Source of the DNA: Alphaproteobacteria bacterium
GTDB lineage: Bacteria; Pseudomonadota; Alphaproteobacteria; UBA6615
Length of the DNA stretch: 54,592 nucleotides
Assembly (NCBI GenBank): GCA_028279245.1
Contig: JANQOE010000024.1
Span: 1-54,592 of the forward strand
Direction: 5' to 3'
Part shown: positions 1 to 6,696 of the stretch, piece after piece
Layout: every line of letters begins with the position of its first letter
Position numbering within the stretch: the first letter of the stretch is position 1
Notes under the pieces: model-generated
Databases searched by the model: none
Seen by the model: only the letters and a program-made list of their open reading frames with translations
What the model was told of the DNA's origin: nothing
Translations under genes and position numbers: made by a program

Positions 1-144
1 GTCGTGTCCCCCAAACTGACGAGAGACGCCGCATCGCCACTCGGCTTGCCGGCGGACGTGCCCGACGGGCTGGCGCAGGCCGCAAGTGTCAAGACGCTCG
101 CAGCCATCAGCAAGTTGACCAACGATATAGGTCTCATTCGCTAG
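1..144 (+). CDS. 3' end of an unidentified gene (partial)
   Basis: Frame 1 is open from the window edge to a TAG at 142-144, giving 47 residues that end in NDIGLIR. The tail is Ala/Ser/Lys-rich with no domain I can recognise. It stops 13 nt before the first TadE-like gene on the same strand, so by position it could be the last part of another Tad-pilus gene such as a TadG/vWA-type protein. That is inference from context only. Confidence 0.5.
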   Translation, partial: VVSPKLTRDAASPLGLPADVPDGLAQAASVKTLAAISKLTNDIGLIR

Positions 145-157
145 GTTCCACTGCTAT

Positions 158-784
158 GTGGGGTTTCAAGCCATGCTAGGGTCACGAGTATTAGCGGATC
201 GTAAACGATATTCCGCCAGGACCCGGCGTTTCCTTCGGAACGCCGCTGGCGCCGCTGCTCTGGAGTACGCTTTCACGGCTCCGATCATGCTAACCGGCGT
301 GGTCGGCATCATGGAAATCGGCAACATTCTGTTCGTCAATACGCTGATGGAGGGTGCCGCCGGTGAAGCGGCCCGGTACGGGTTGACCGGGCAACACACT
401 GAAGCGGAGAGACTCGCCAATATCCAAGCCATCATTGGCGAGCATACGATCGGCCTGGTCGATCTGGGTACGGCCCTGGTTACAACCACCACATACGACA
501 ATTTCGACGAGATCGGCGAGCCGTACACCGACATTGCACCCTCCAACGGACAATACGACGCGGGCGAAGAGTACATTGATGTCAACGGCAACGGTGCCTT
601 CGACGCCGACGCGGGAACACCCGGCGTCGGGGGCGCCGGTCAGATCGTGGTCTACCGGATCGAATACGACCTGCCGCTGCTAACCGGCTTGGTTTCTGAT
701 CTGCTGGGCAACGATGGCAAAATGAAGCTTCGGACCGCCATTCCAATCGTCAACGAACCCTTTACGGTGGGAGCGGCGCCATGA
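158..784 (+). CDS. TadE-like pseudopilin / pilus assembly protein
   Basis: 208 aa. After a basic N-terminus (residues 1-30), a prepilin-like segment with the typical small-residue run followed by E and Y (AAALEYA) leads into one hydrophobic helix (about 35-60). This is the TadE domain signature. The rest is a predicted periplasmic domain with an acidic, Gly-rich, calcium-loop-like stretch (about 120-150, DVNGNGAFDADAG). TadE proteins are minor pseudopilins of Tad/Flp pili, processed by the TadV-type peptidase and placed at the inner membrane. The stop codon overlaps the next gene's start in ATGA, so the two are translationally coupled. An internal ATG at 173 is an alternative start. Confidence 0.85.
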   Translation: MGFQAMLGSRVLADRKRYSARTRRFLRNAAGAAALEYAFTAPIMLTGVVGIMEIGNILFVNTLMEGAAGEAARYGLTGQHTEAERLANIQAIIGEHTIGLVDLGTALVTTTTYDNFDEIGEPYTDIAPSNGQYDAGEEYIDVNGNGAFDADAGTPGVGGAGQIVVYRIEYDLPLLTGLVSDLLGNDGKMKLRTAIPIVNEPFTVGAAP

Positions 785-1344
785 GGAACCACCTCGTTAG
801 TTTCGGCCGTTTCCGGCACGATCGCCGCGGCGGCGTGATTGTTGAGTTCGCCTTCATCGTACCGATTTTCGCGACGCTGCTAATCGGTGCGGTCGAGTTC
901 GCCAACTTCGTGAACATGAACCAGCGGATGGATCGGGTGGCAAACACGGTGGGCGATTTTGCCGCCCGCCAGGACCAAGTGACGCCCGCCGATCTCGGTA
1001 ACTTTTTCTCGGCGGCCCAGCACATCGCCGCCCCCCACAGCCTCAACGCGGACGGAGCGATCATTCTCTCTTCCGTGCAGGGTGACGACGCCAGCGGGCC
1101 GCAAGTCCTATGGCAACAGATCGTGGGCGGCAGTCTCTCAGCAGCCAGTCAGATCGGCAGCCAAGGCGGGAACGCCAACCTACCCACCGGTCTGACAGTC
1201 AACGACGGCGCGACGCTGCTCGTGACCGAGGTCTATTTCGACTACCAGCCGGAGTTCACCAGCAACCTGATCTCACCGGTTCAGGTCTACTACCGCGCAT
1301 TCCACCGGCCGCGCGGAACCAACGTACTGGCGCTCGCGCCATAG
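781..1344 (+). CDS. TadE/TadG-like pilus assembly protein
   Basis: 187 aa. RRGGVIVEFAFIVPIF near residue 15-30 is the TadE-type prepilin motif (conserved E one residue before F) followed by a single transmembrane helix. The remainder is a periplasmic domain that ends in a beta-rich stretch. It is coupled by an ATGA overlap to the preceding TadE-like gene and is probably the second minor pseudopilin of the same Tad secretion/pilus machine. It lacks the von Willebrand domain of full TadG, so TadE-like is the safer name. Confidence 0.85.
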   Translation: MRNHLVSFGRFRHDRRGGVIVEFAFIVPIFATLLIGAVEFANFVNMNQRMDRVANTVGDFAARQDQVTPADLGNFFSAAQHIAAPHSLNADGAIILSSVQGDDASGPQVLWQQIVGGSLSAASQIGSQGGNANLPTGLTVNDGATLLVTEVYFDYQPEFTSNLISPVQVYYRAFHRPRGTNVLALAP

Positions 1345-1365
1345 CGAGTCTCAGGAGGAGGGGAA

Positions 1366-1890
1366 ATGACTAACGGTTCGTTAAACCTTGTGCAGGATAG
1401 TCGACCGAGTGTTCAGGCAGACCCCGGGAGACTGAGTGGCGCTATGTACGGCGACATCACGCGTTTGATCGAGCGGTTGCACCGCCGCCACCTTGACGTC
1501 ATCCGGCTGGAACTGAGCCGCATGAACGTCGATGACATCAACGCCGTCCAAGCCCTCTTGCTGGTCAACGTCAGTGACTCCGAGGTCTCTATTCGTGAGC
1601 TGGTCGACCGCGGCTACTACATCGGCTCGAACGTCACCTACAACGTCCGGCACCTGGTCGAACGCGGCTACCTCGAACAGACCCGGTCGGAGCGGGACCG
1701 CCGCTCGGTGAAGATCAAGTTGAGCGAACAAGGGCTCGATCTCTGCCGAAGACTCGCCGAGATGGAAGCCCGCCACGCCAAGGAGCTTGCCGACATCGGT
1801 GGCGCCAATCTGGATCCGGAATGCGCCCGGGCCATGCTACGCGCGATGGAACGGGTTTGGTCGGATTCGATCCAGTACGGGAACTTCTAA
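1366..1890 (+). CDS. MarR-family winged-helix regulator (LdtR-like)
   Basis: 174 aa. A helical N-terminal part (25-65) precedes a winged helix: recognition region about 70-105 (IRELVDRGYYIGSNVTYNVRH) and a wing with the MarR D-R-R-S signature (RDRRSVKIKLSEQG, about 110-125). The RGYY.GSNV.YN element matches the alphaproteobacterial LdtR group, regulators linked in Liberibacter and rhizobia to L,D-transpeptidase and osmotic-stress genes. That assignment is from memory of the family. A strong Shine-Dalgarno (AGGAGGAGG) lies just before the ATG. It stands alone, 21 nt after the TadE gene, so its targets cannot be read from context. Confidence 0.8.
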   Translation: MTNGSLNLVQDSRPSVQADPGRLSGAMYGDITRLIERLHRRHLDVIRLELSRMNVDDINAVQALLLVNVSDSEVSIRELVDRGYYIGSNVTYNVRHLVERGYLEQTRSERDRRSVKIKLSEQGLDLCRRLAEMEARHAKELADIGGANLDPECARAMLRAMERVWSDSIQYGNF

Positions 1891-1900
1891 GCGCGCTCTC

Positions 1901-2314
1901 TTACGACTGATCGTCGTCCGGCGGCCCCTTGAGCTCGACCACGTTACCGTCCGGGTCCCGCAGGTACATCGACGGGCCGTAGCCCTGTGCCCCGTAGCGC
2001 CGCTCGACATCAGTCGGCGTGACCCCAACAGATTCCAAATGCGCCCGCAGTGCGGGTTCGTCGAACGTCGCAATCTGCACGGCAAAATGATCAACGTTGC
2101 GGCCGTCCGCCTGAACCGGGCCGCCGCCAGCACGGCCCATCTTGCTATCGACGGGCACCAGGTCGATCAACGCTGAGCCGATGCGGAGTTGGTAGAGCCC
2201 AAACTCAGGGAGTTTTCGCTCCATGACGGCACCCAGCACACGCTCATACCACGTCACCGACGTATCGATGTCCGCGACGCGGAGCACCACATGATCAAGG
2301 CCAAGTACCCGCAT
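1901..2314 (-). CDS. VOC-superfamily (glyoxalase-fold) protein
   Basis: 137 aa from an ATG preceded by GGGAG. The start 11 codons upstream lacks a better ribosome site. It opens with LDHVVLRVADIDTSVTWYE and closes with MYLRDPDGNVVELKG, the two ends of the vicinal-oxygen-chelate fold. The first His (HVVLRV), a mid His (DHFAVQI) and the final Glu (VVELKG) are the usual metal ligands and all are present. Substrate is unknown; members include glyoxalase I, fosfomycin-resistance proteins and extradiol dioxygenases. It is convergent with the MarR gene (10 nt apart). Confidence 0.85.
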   Translation of the reverse strand: MRVLGLDHVVLRVADIDTSVTWYERVLGAVMERKLPEFGLYQLRIGSALIDLVPVDSKMGRAGGGPVQADGRNVDHFAVQIATFDEPALRAHLESVGVTPTDVERRYGAQGYGPSMYLRDPDGNVVELKGPPDDDQS

Positions 2315-2451
2315 TCCTTTGCTCCCATGAGATCCGAAAGCGACCACACTAGATCATACACACATCAACTCGTGCCAAGCGCTGCCGGTACCGATACCAT
2401 TCGCGTACAAAGCGGACTATCATCAATCCGGCGGGGAAGTCGGGGGCAAAC

Positions 2452-2871
2452 ATGGTCGATCTTGCGGCGGAAAACATCAAGATCATGAAGGCCGTTTACG
2501 ACGTGTACGTCGCGTCGAAAGGTCAGAACATCGATTTGTTGCTGAGCTACCTTGGCGAGGACACGCGTTGGTCCTCTATCGGCAGCAATGGGGTCGCGAA
2601 GTTTTTGCGAGACCATCACGGGCCAGATGATGTTCGCGCATACTTTCGTGATTTGTACCAGGACTGGGAGATGGAGCGATACGATGTGACGGAGTACGTC
2701 GCGCAAGACGATCGAGTCATTGTACTGGGTGAGGTCGCCTTCCGCCACAAACTGACCGGCAGACACGTCGAAACGAAAAAGGCCGATATCTGGCGTCTTG
2801 AGGGCGGCAGGATTATGGAGTTCTTCGAGTTCTTTGACACCGCTGCAATCGAGGCGGCCGCCACACCCTAG
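2452..2871 (+). CDS. SnoaL/NTF2-like fold protein
   Basis: 139 aa. A helical start (ENIKIMKAVYDVYVASKGQNIDLLLSYL) is followed by DDTRW-like and GPDDVRAYFRDL segments and ends with IWRLEGGRIMEFFEFFDTAAI, the usual layout of SnoaL-like NTF2-fold proteins. These small cone-shaped domains bind or isomerise polyketide, steroid or other small ligands. No catalytic residue set can be assigned. A hairpin follows 10 nt after the stop and could end the transcript. Confidence 0.75.
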   Translation: MVDLAAENIKIMKAVYDVYVASKGQNIDLLLSYLGEDTRWSSIGSNGVAKFLRDHHGPDDVRAYFRDLYQDWEMERYDVTEYVAQDDRVIVLGEVAFRHKLTGRHVETKKADIWRLEGGRIMEFFEFFDTAAIEAAATP

Positions 2872-2880
2872 GAAACAGAA

Positions 2881-2906
2881 GTTAGGCGGCGACAGCCCCG
2901 CCTAAC
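2881..2906 (+). terminator. Hairpin after the NTF2-like gene
   Basis: GTTAGGCGG (2881-2889) and CCGCCTAAC (2898-2906) form a perfect 9-bp stem with an 8-nt loop, 9 nt past the stop of the upstream gene. No T-run follows, so it is terminator-like or an mRNA 3'-end stabiliser, not a canonical Rho-independent terminator. Confidence 0.4.
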
Positions 2907-3122
2907 GAGTAGCGACATCAAGATGGTGGCGCCTGGCAGGAAGTCCCGGATCCGGAACCCATCACCCCCTCTACGGCCACCAGAGTCTGCGAAACGCGCT
3001 GCTAACACCAGCCATGAAAGCCGTTGAACCCGGGAACAACCCGCCACACGCTCCGGCGCATTCTGGTCGCATTCATACCAATTTGCTGTAGCGCGCAGCC
3101 CCGGCGAGTCGGTTGCCTAACA

Positions 3123-3146
3123 ATTGGCAATTCAACAATTGCCAAT
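3123..3146 (-). terminator. AT-rich inverted repeat downstream of the SET gene
   Basis: ATTGGCAATT (3123-3132), spacer CAAC, AATTGCCAAT (3137-3146): perfect 10-bp arms with a 4-nt spacer, starting 10 nt beyond the SET-domain stop codon. It could be a hairpin ending the minus-strand transcript, although no clear T-run follows. It could also be a protein site. Its AT content contrasts with the surroundings. Confidence 0.4.
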
Positions 3147-3156
3147 CAGAGGCAGC

Positions 3157-3669
3157 CTAAGAGTATCCGTCAATGCGGCGCTGAACATGCCACGCGAAGT
3201 AGCCAGCATAACGCGACTGCAGCTCCGCGATTCGCCAATCCTGGCCAGTAATCACGCGCCGGCAATCGGCTGCGCCACAGTTGCAATCCATCTCGTAATC
3301 AAGGTCGTCCGTGGTGGCCCAGTCGTGGCAAAGCTCTTCACCGGCCGCAATGGACCGCATGGCCACAAACACGATCTGCCCCTGCGGCGCGATGTTCGGG
3401 GCACAGGAATGATTACTGTAGAGCATGCTTCCCTCGCGCCCGGCCTGATCTGTCGGCGCAATGAAAAAGTCACGACCTATCTGGATCTCGCAGGACCCGA
3501 GGGAAGGCTCCAACGCTGTCCAGGCCGCACCCGAAAGAATGAACCCGCCCTTGATCCCGACAATCTCATCCTGCACGAACGGCCCAGTCGCGAACAAGCC
3601 TCTACCCTGGATCGGGCTGGCACGAACCTCGGTCTTGGGCGAAAGCCAGGTGAGGGGAGGGCGCTCCAC
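3157..3669 (-). CDS. SET-domain protein, predicted protein-lysine methyltransferase
   Basis: 170 aa with a GTG start. All SET landmarks appear in order: GRGLFATGPF (about 23-32) for the SET-N strand, NHSCAPN (about 86-92), the pseudoknot element GEELCHDWA (about 110-118, where Tyr is usual but His/Trp stand here) and a C-terminal cysteine cluster CNCGAADC (about 128-135) like a post-SET zinc site. Bacterial SET proteins methylate host proteins or are delivered to eukaryotes; no secretion signal is visible. A Shine-Dalgarno AGGAG 8 nt before the GTG lies inside a hairpin. The neighbour on the same strand is an MT-A70 DNA/RNA methyltransferase. Confidence 0.85.
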   Translation of the reverse strand: MERPPLTWLSPKTEVRASPIQGRGLFATGPFVQDEIVGIKGGFILSGAAWTALEPSLGSCEIQIGRDFFIAPTDQAGREGSMLYSNHSCAPNIAPQGQIVFVAMRSIAAGEELCHDWATTDDLDYEMDCNCGAADCRRVITGQDWRIAELQSRYAGYFAWHVQRRIDGYS

Positions 3670-3672
3670 GAC

Positions 3673-3701
3673 TCAGGCTCCTGTGATCGAGAGGAGCCTG
3701 A
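3673..3701 (-). promoter_or_regulatory. Hairpin that pairs the Shine-Dalgarno of the SET gene
   Basis: TCAGGCTCCT (3673-3682) and AGGAGCCTGA (3692-3701) are perfect 10-bp arms around a 9-nt loop. Read on the minus strand, the 3' arm begins with AGGAG, which is exactly the ribosome-binding site 8 nt before the GTG at 3669, fully paired with CUCCU in the 5' arm. This would hold translation low until the stem opens. The pairing is seen directly; the regulatory role is inferred. Confidence 0.55.
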
Positions 3702-3801
3702 CCGTTAGTCGGAGGTTAGCGCGAACGTCAAGAGCTCGCTTTCCGGATCAGGGCAGCACGAGCGTCGAACTCGCACCGGTCGCCGTCTAAACCGAAGGGC
3801 G

Positions 3802-4407
3802 CTAGAACATCTCCATCTGATTAGAACCGAGGCGGGAAGGGCGCCGCCGCGTTTGGACGGCACCGTTTTCGAACAGCGCCGTCTGATCGCCCCACGCATC
3901 CCAACCGGTCCGCGCCTGCCGCGCGAACAGCTCCAGGTACGGGCCTTCGACCAACCGTTCAATGCGTTCATAGGTTTCGTCCGGCTTCCGGCTATGCTCG
4001 CGACGTGCCGCCACCAGCAGGCGTTGCACATCGGTCGCCTGACGTTTTGGGTTGCCGCGGGTTGCCAGCAGGCACTGCTCGGGATTGGCGCGTGTCCAAT
4101 AGCCGAGCCCGGTAAAGAACGTGCCGGTGTCGATCTTGTTGGTCTTCACCCAATAGAAGGCGACGGTCTTGTAGGTGAACCCCCACGACTTCAGAAGCTT
4201 AAACGCCTGATCGAGCAGCGGGTCGACCGCCCACAAGAACAACGCGCAGTCATCATCCGCCCAGTCTACAACCGGCAAAGCAGCGAGTTGCTCCAGCGAC
4301 AGGCAGTCATAGTGGCTGGTAGCATTGCGACCTTCGCCACGGGCACTGTAGTTCCGAAAGTGCCACGGCGGATCAGCATAGATCACGCCATACCGACTTG
4401 TGTGCAT
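3802..4407 (-). CDS. MT-A70-family adenine-N6 methyltransferase
   Basis: 201 aa from the ATG at 4407. The catalytic DPPW motif is at about residue 12-15 (YADPPWHF). Further MT-A70 elements follow: a CALFLWAVDP strand, the target-recognition stretch YKTVAFYWVKTNK, NPEQCLLATRGNPKR with the AdoMet-site region, and SRKPDETYERIERLVEGPYLELFARQ, the C-terminal block typical of phage-type MT-A70 enzymes. It transfers methyl from AdoMet to the N6 of adenine, most likely in DNA. The frame stays open to an ATG at 4545, but those 46 extra codons look non-coding and no good ribosome site supports either start. No cognate restriction nuclease is nearby, so it is an orphan enzyme. Confidence 0.85.
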   Translation of the reverse strand: MHTSRYGVIYADPPWHFRNYSARGEGRNATSHYDCLSLEQLAALPVVDWADDDCALFLWAVDPLLDQAFKLLKSWGFTYKTVAFYWVKTNKIDTGTFFTGLGYWTRANPEQCLLATRGNPKRQATDVQRLLVAARREHSRKPDETYERIERLVEGPYLELFARQARTGWDAWGDQTALFENGAVQTRRRPSRLGSNQMEMF

Positions 4408-4591
4408 GGGGGTCCAGTTGCGAGGGAAGACCAGGAAGACGCCGGCATGATGCCCGTCCGAATCAACGCCGGTCCACTCGCGACACGGTGGGGTAGGGGC
4501 CAAAATGTGACAAAATCCGCGGTGCATAACCCGTCCGGGGGACATGTTTTCGACACGTCGAGCCGCGCCAGAATCGCCCTAGACTCCTGAT

Positions 4592-4740
4592 TACCGAGCA
4601 CGTGCCGCCGCAGTCCTCCCGAGAGCAAAGGGTGTCCTGGCAGGCAGGCGGGTAGAGTGACAGACGCGGCGGCACGGCTCGGGCCAACGCAACCAAGCCG
4701 CACTCAAGGGCCAGCAAATCGCCCCCGCTGGCCCTTTTTT
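4592..4740 (+). ncRNA. Candidate structured small RNA ending in a terminator
   Basis: No coding frame fits this strand here. CCGAGC + GTGCCGCCGC (4594-4611, split by AC) pairs with GCGGCGGCAC + G + GCTCGG (4666-4682), giving 16 bp of closing stem around about 54 nt that includes a TCCTCCC segment able to pair with ribosome-binding sites. A single-stranded linker then leads to a strong intrinsic terminator. A possible -10 box TAGACT lies at 4580-4585; the -35 is weak. I do not recognise it as 6S, 4.5S, tmRNA or RNase P RNA. It is divergent from the MT-A70 gene. Confidence 0.5.
4706..4740 (+). terminator. Strong Rho-independent terminator
   Basis: AAGGGCCAGC (4706-4715) pairs with GCTGGCCCTT (4727-4736) around an 11-nt loop, and the stem runs into six Ts (4735-4740). 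It is on the plus strand, and nothing coding on that strand precedes it for several hundred bases, which is the main argument for a small RNA upstream. Confidence 0.85.
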
Positions 4741-4832
4741 GCAGGAACCCGTCCGAAAGACATATCGCAGATGCACCGGCCGCCTGACCCGGTTTCCCCT
4801 ACGCTAACCGCGAACTGGAACCCGGAGGTCCA

Positions 4833-5429
4833 ATGCCGATGTGGCGTTCTCTCGTGGCCCTTGTGCTGCTCGCCGGTTGTACGGAGACGAGCGTTCAATC
4901 AGCCATCAAGGATCAATTCCAAGCGGAGTTGATGTCGGGGCAGTGGACCGCGCGCACCTTCTCGGAGATGGCGGAGCTCGGTTCCGGACCGATTCTGCCG
5001 ACCACCAAGCAGGGCACGATTGCCTTCGCTCTAACGCACCCAGTCGCCGTGGCCGTCCTTTTTTGCAATCCGGACAATGATCGGCCGATCGCGGCTCTAT
5101 TTGCGCCGGAACGTTCCGACTGGAAGCACGCGCCTGAAGATGACGACTTTCCGTTCCGCGTGCGGGCCGATGATGGACGCTGGCACACCTTCAGCGCCCG
5201 GTTTCTCTCCGAGGAAGGCGTCACGGTAACGCGTTCCACGCGGATGGTCGGCGTAACCGACCATGACGCCATCCGCATTGCGGACATCATCGGGCAGGCA
5301 CACAGCGAGATATGGATGGACGCGGGTGGCCGCCAACACCGCATGTTTGCCGATGACCAGCGGCTGGTCACCGAAGCACTCGACGCCTGCCGCGCGAGCC
5401 TCGGGCCGGCGCCGGAAGAGGAAGCCTGA
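4833..5429 (+). CDS. Putative lipoprotein of unknown function
   Basis: 198 aa. The start has a clear GGAGG 5 nt upstream. Residues 1-16 form a lipoprotein signal peptide with lipobox LLAGC, so the mature protein would begin at Cys and be anchored in a membrane of the envelope. The mature part has no domain I recognise; it is mixed alpha/beta with a DDGRWHTFSARFL segment and a charged tail ending EEEA. The gene is followed 11 nt later by a small membrane protein, probably in the same transcript. Confidence 0.75.
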   Translation: MPMWRSLVALVLLAGCTETSVQSAIKDQFQAELMSGQWTARTFSEMAELGSGPILPTTKQGTIAFALTHPVAVAVLFCNPDNDRPIAALFAPERSDWKHAPEDDDFPFRVRADDGRWHTFSARFLSEEGVTVTRSTRMVGVTDHDAIRIADIIGQAHSEIWMDAGGRQHRMFADDQRLVTEALDACRASLGPAPEEEA

Positions 5430-5440
5430 CGCGCTCTCCG

Positions 5441-5638
5441 ATGGCCTGGTCAAAGTATCAAATTCGCATGCACGATCCCTCGCTATCCAGGCGAGAGCGC
5501 CTGGCTTGGCGCATCCGGTACGGAGTTCGGTTCGTTTTGAAGACGCTAGGCATTTTCATCGCCGGCTGGATCGTGGTGGGAGCCGTCATCGTTTTCTACT
5601 TCGGCATGCCAGTGGCGGTCGTGGCTCTCTTCGACTGA
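5441..5638 (+). CDS. Small single-pass membrane protein
   Basis: 65 aa. A basic, amphipathic N-terminal half (about 1-30, MHDPSLSRRERLAWRIRYGVR) is followed by one long hydrophobic stretch (about 31-64, interrupted by few polar residues) that could be one or two transmembrane helices. No family recognised. It lies 11 nt after the lipoprotein gene with high-GC third positions typical of the window, which supports a real gene despite a poor ribosome site. Confidence 0.55.
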   Translation: MAWSKYQIRMHDPSLSRRERLAWRIRYGVRFVLKTLGIFIAGWIVVGAVIVFYFGMPVAVVALFD

Positions 5639-5686
5639 GCACTGCCGGGCGACAGGGCAGGGCGGTCAGCAGCGCCGACCCCAGCC

Positions 5687-6364
5687 CTACGGATGAAGCC
5701 CCATCTCCCAGAACCCCACCTCCAACCGGGTCGCCGACCGAAACGTCTCCGCCAACGAAGCCCAGCGCGGGTGTTCCGGCGTCAAGACACCGAGCCGGCG
5801 CGCCGCGACGGCATCGAGTTGGCTGACGGCGGAGCGCACGATCTCCTGGTACTCGTCACCGCCGTAGGTCTCAATCCACTCGCGATAGGGATTGTCGGAC
5901 AGACTTGCGGATTGTTCGGCCATCAGTCGCGCGCCGATCTCGCCATAACCAATCACGCACGGGGCGAGTGCCACCAGCAGATCCAGCAAATCACCGGAAA
6001 GCCCTCGCTCCAACACAAACCGGGTATAGGCCATGTTGGCCGGCGCTTCCGGAACTGTTGCCAGCGCCGCTTCATCGACGCCCCAGCGTGCACACAGTGA
6101 AACATGCAACGCCATCTCATTGTTCAGCAATGCGTCAAGCGTCGCAGTGGCTGACCGCATTTCGTCCAGATGTTCGCTCTTGAAGACCGCGAGCGCGTAA
6201 GCCCGCGCGAAGTGCTTTAGGAACAGATAGTCCTGCGCCAGATAATGCTAAAAACAGGGCAGGGGCAGCGGCCCTTCGCCCAGCTGCCGAACGAAAGAGT
6301 GCTCCACATACGCAGTCCAGTCATCGGAACAGGCGCCTGCAAGGCGAAGGAACAAGTTGTCCAT
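5687..6364 (-). pseudogene. tenA: TenA-like thiaminase II family gene with an in-frame amber codon
   Basis: Read from ATG 6364, the frame gives a full-length TenA-type protein (225 codons), but codon 39 (6248-6250) is TAG, in CF*HYLAQDYLFL where homologues carry a basic or polar residue. The frame is otherwise intact: DYLFLKHFARAYALAVFKSE, APCVIGYGEIG with the family Cys at about 136, and the late Glu in LEVGFWEMGL. TenA hydrolyses aminopyrimidine thiamin breakdown products for salvage. Either the gene is inactive through one substitution, or an internal ATG at 6160 gives a 157-aa fragment lacking the first helices. A sequencing error is also possible. Confidence 0.8.
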
Positions 6365-6579
6365 CCGGCCATCGATAACCTATCCGACCTAGCCGCGCGA
6401 GACCCGCGACAGGACCTTTCGCAGCTTGACACCGCGGCGTTGCAGCTCGCCAAGGGTCGCGGCCGACCGGTCAAGCATACCATATGTTCTTATTCCGTTC
6501 GCATGGCGGGTCAAGAATAACTTGCGCTCGACCGCGGAGCCGCGCCGGCGTTACCCTCGACGCGAGAAAGGGGGACCCC

Positions 6580-6696
6580 ATGCGCTTATCTCTGGGAGCT
6601 ATGGTGTTGCTGATGGCCACGTGCGCCAACGTCAGTGCGACGATCGTCGCACCGGCGCCGCGCGCGGTGACGGTCCGCGAGACAATCGGCCCATGA
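6580..6696 (+). CDS. Small signal-peptide-like ORF coupled to the protease gene
   Basis: 38 aa. The start MRLSLGAMVLLMATCANVSA looks like a Sec signal peptide, after a GAAAGGGGG ribosome site. The stop TGA (6694-6696) overlaps the ATG (6693-6695) of the protease frame, so the two are coupled. It may be a small secreted peptide. Alternatively it is the real N-terminus of a secreted protease separated from the body by a frameshift near 6690, since the body itself lacks an export signal. I cannot decide between these from sequence. Confidence 0.4.
   Translation: MRLSLGAMVLLMATCANVSATIVAPAPRAVTVRETIGP

Noticed and set aside
4592..4740. Identification of the structured RNA as 6S, 4.5S/SRP, RNase P or a riboswitch
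   Set aside because: None of their conserved cores (for example GGTCAGG...GGAAGGAAGCAGCC, GAGGAAAGTCC, or TPP/cobalamin boxes) occurs.
6248..6250. Amber codon in tenA read through as pyrrolysine or by suppression
   Set aside because: TenA needs no such residue there, no pyl genes are seen, and a point mutation is simpler.
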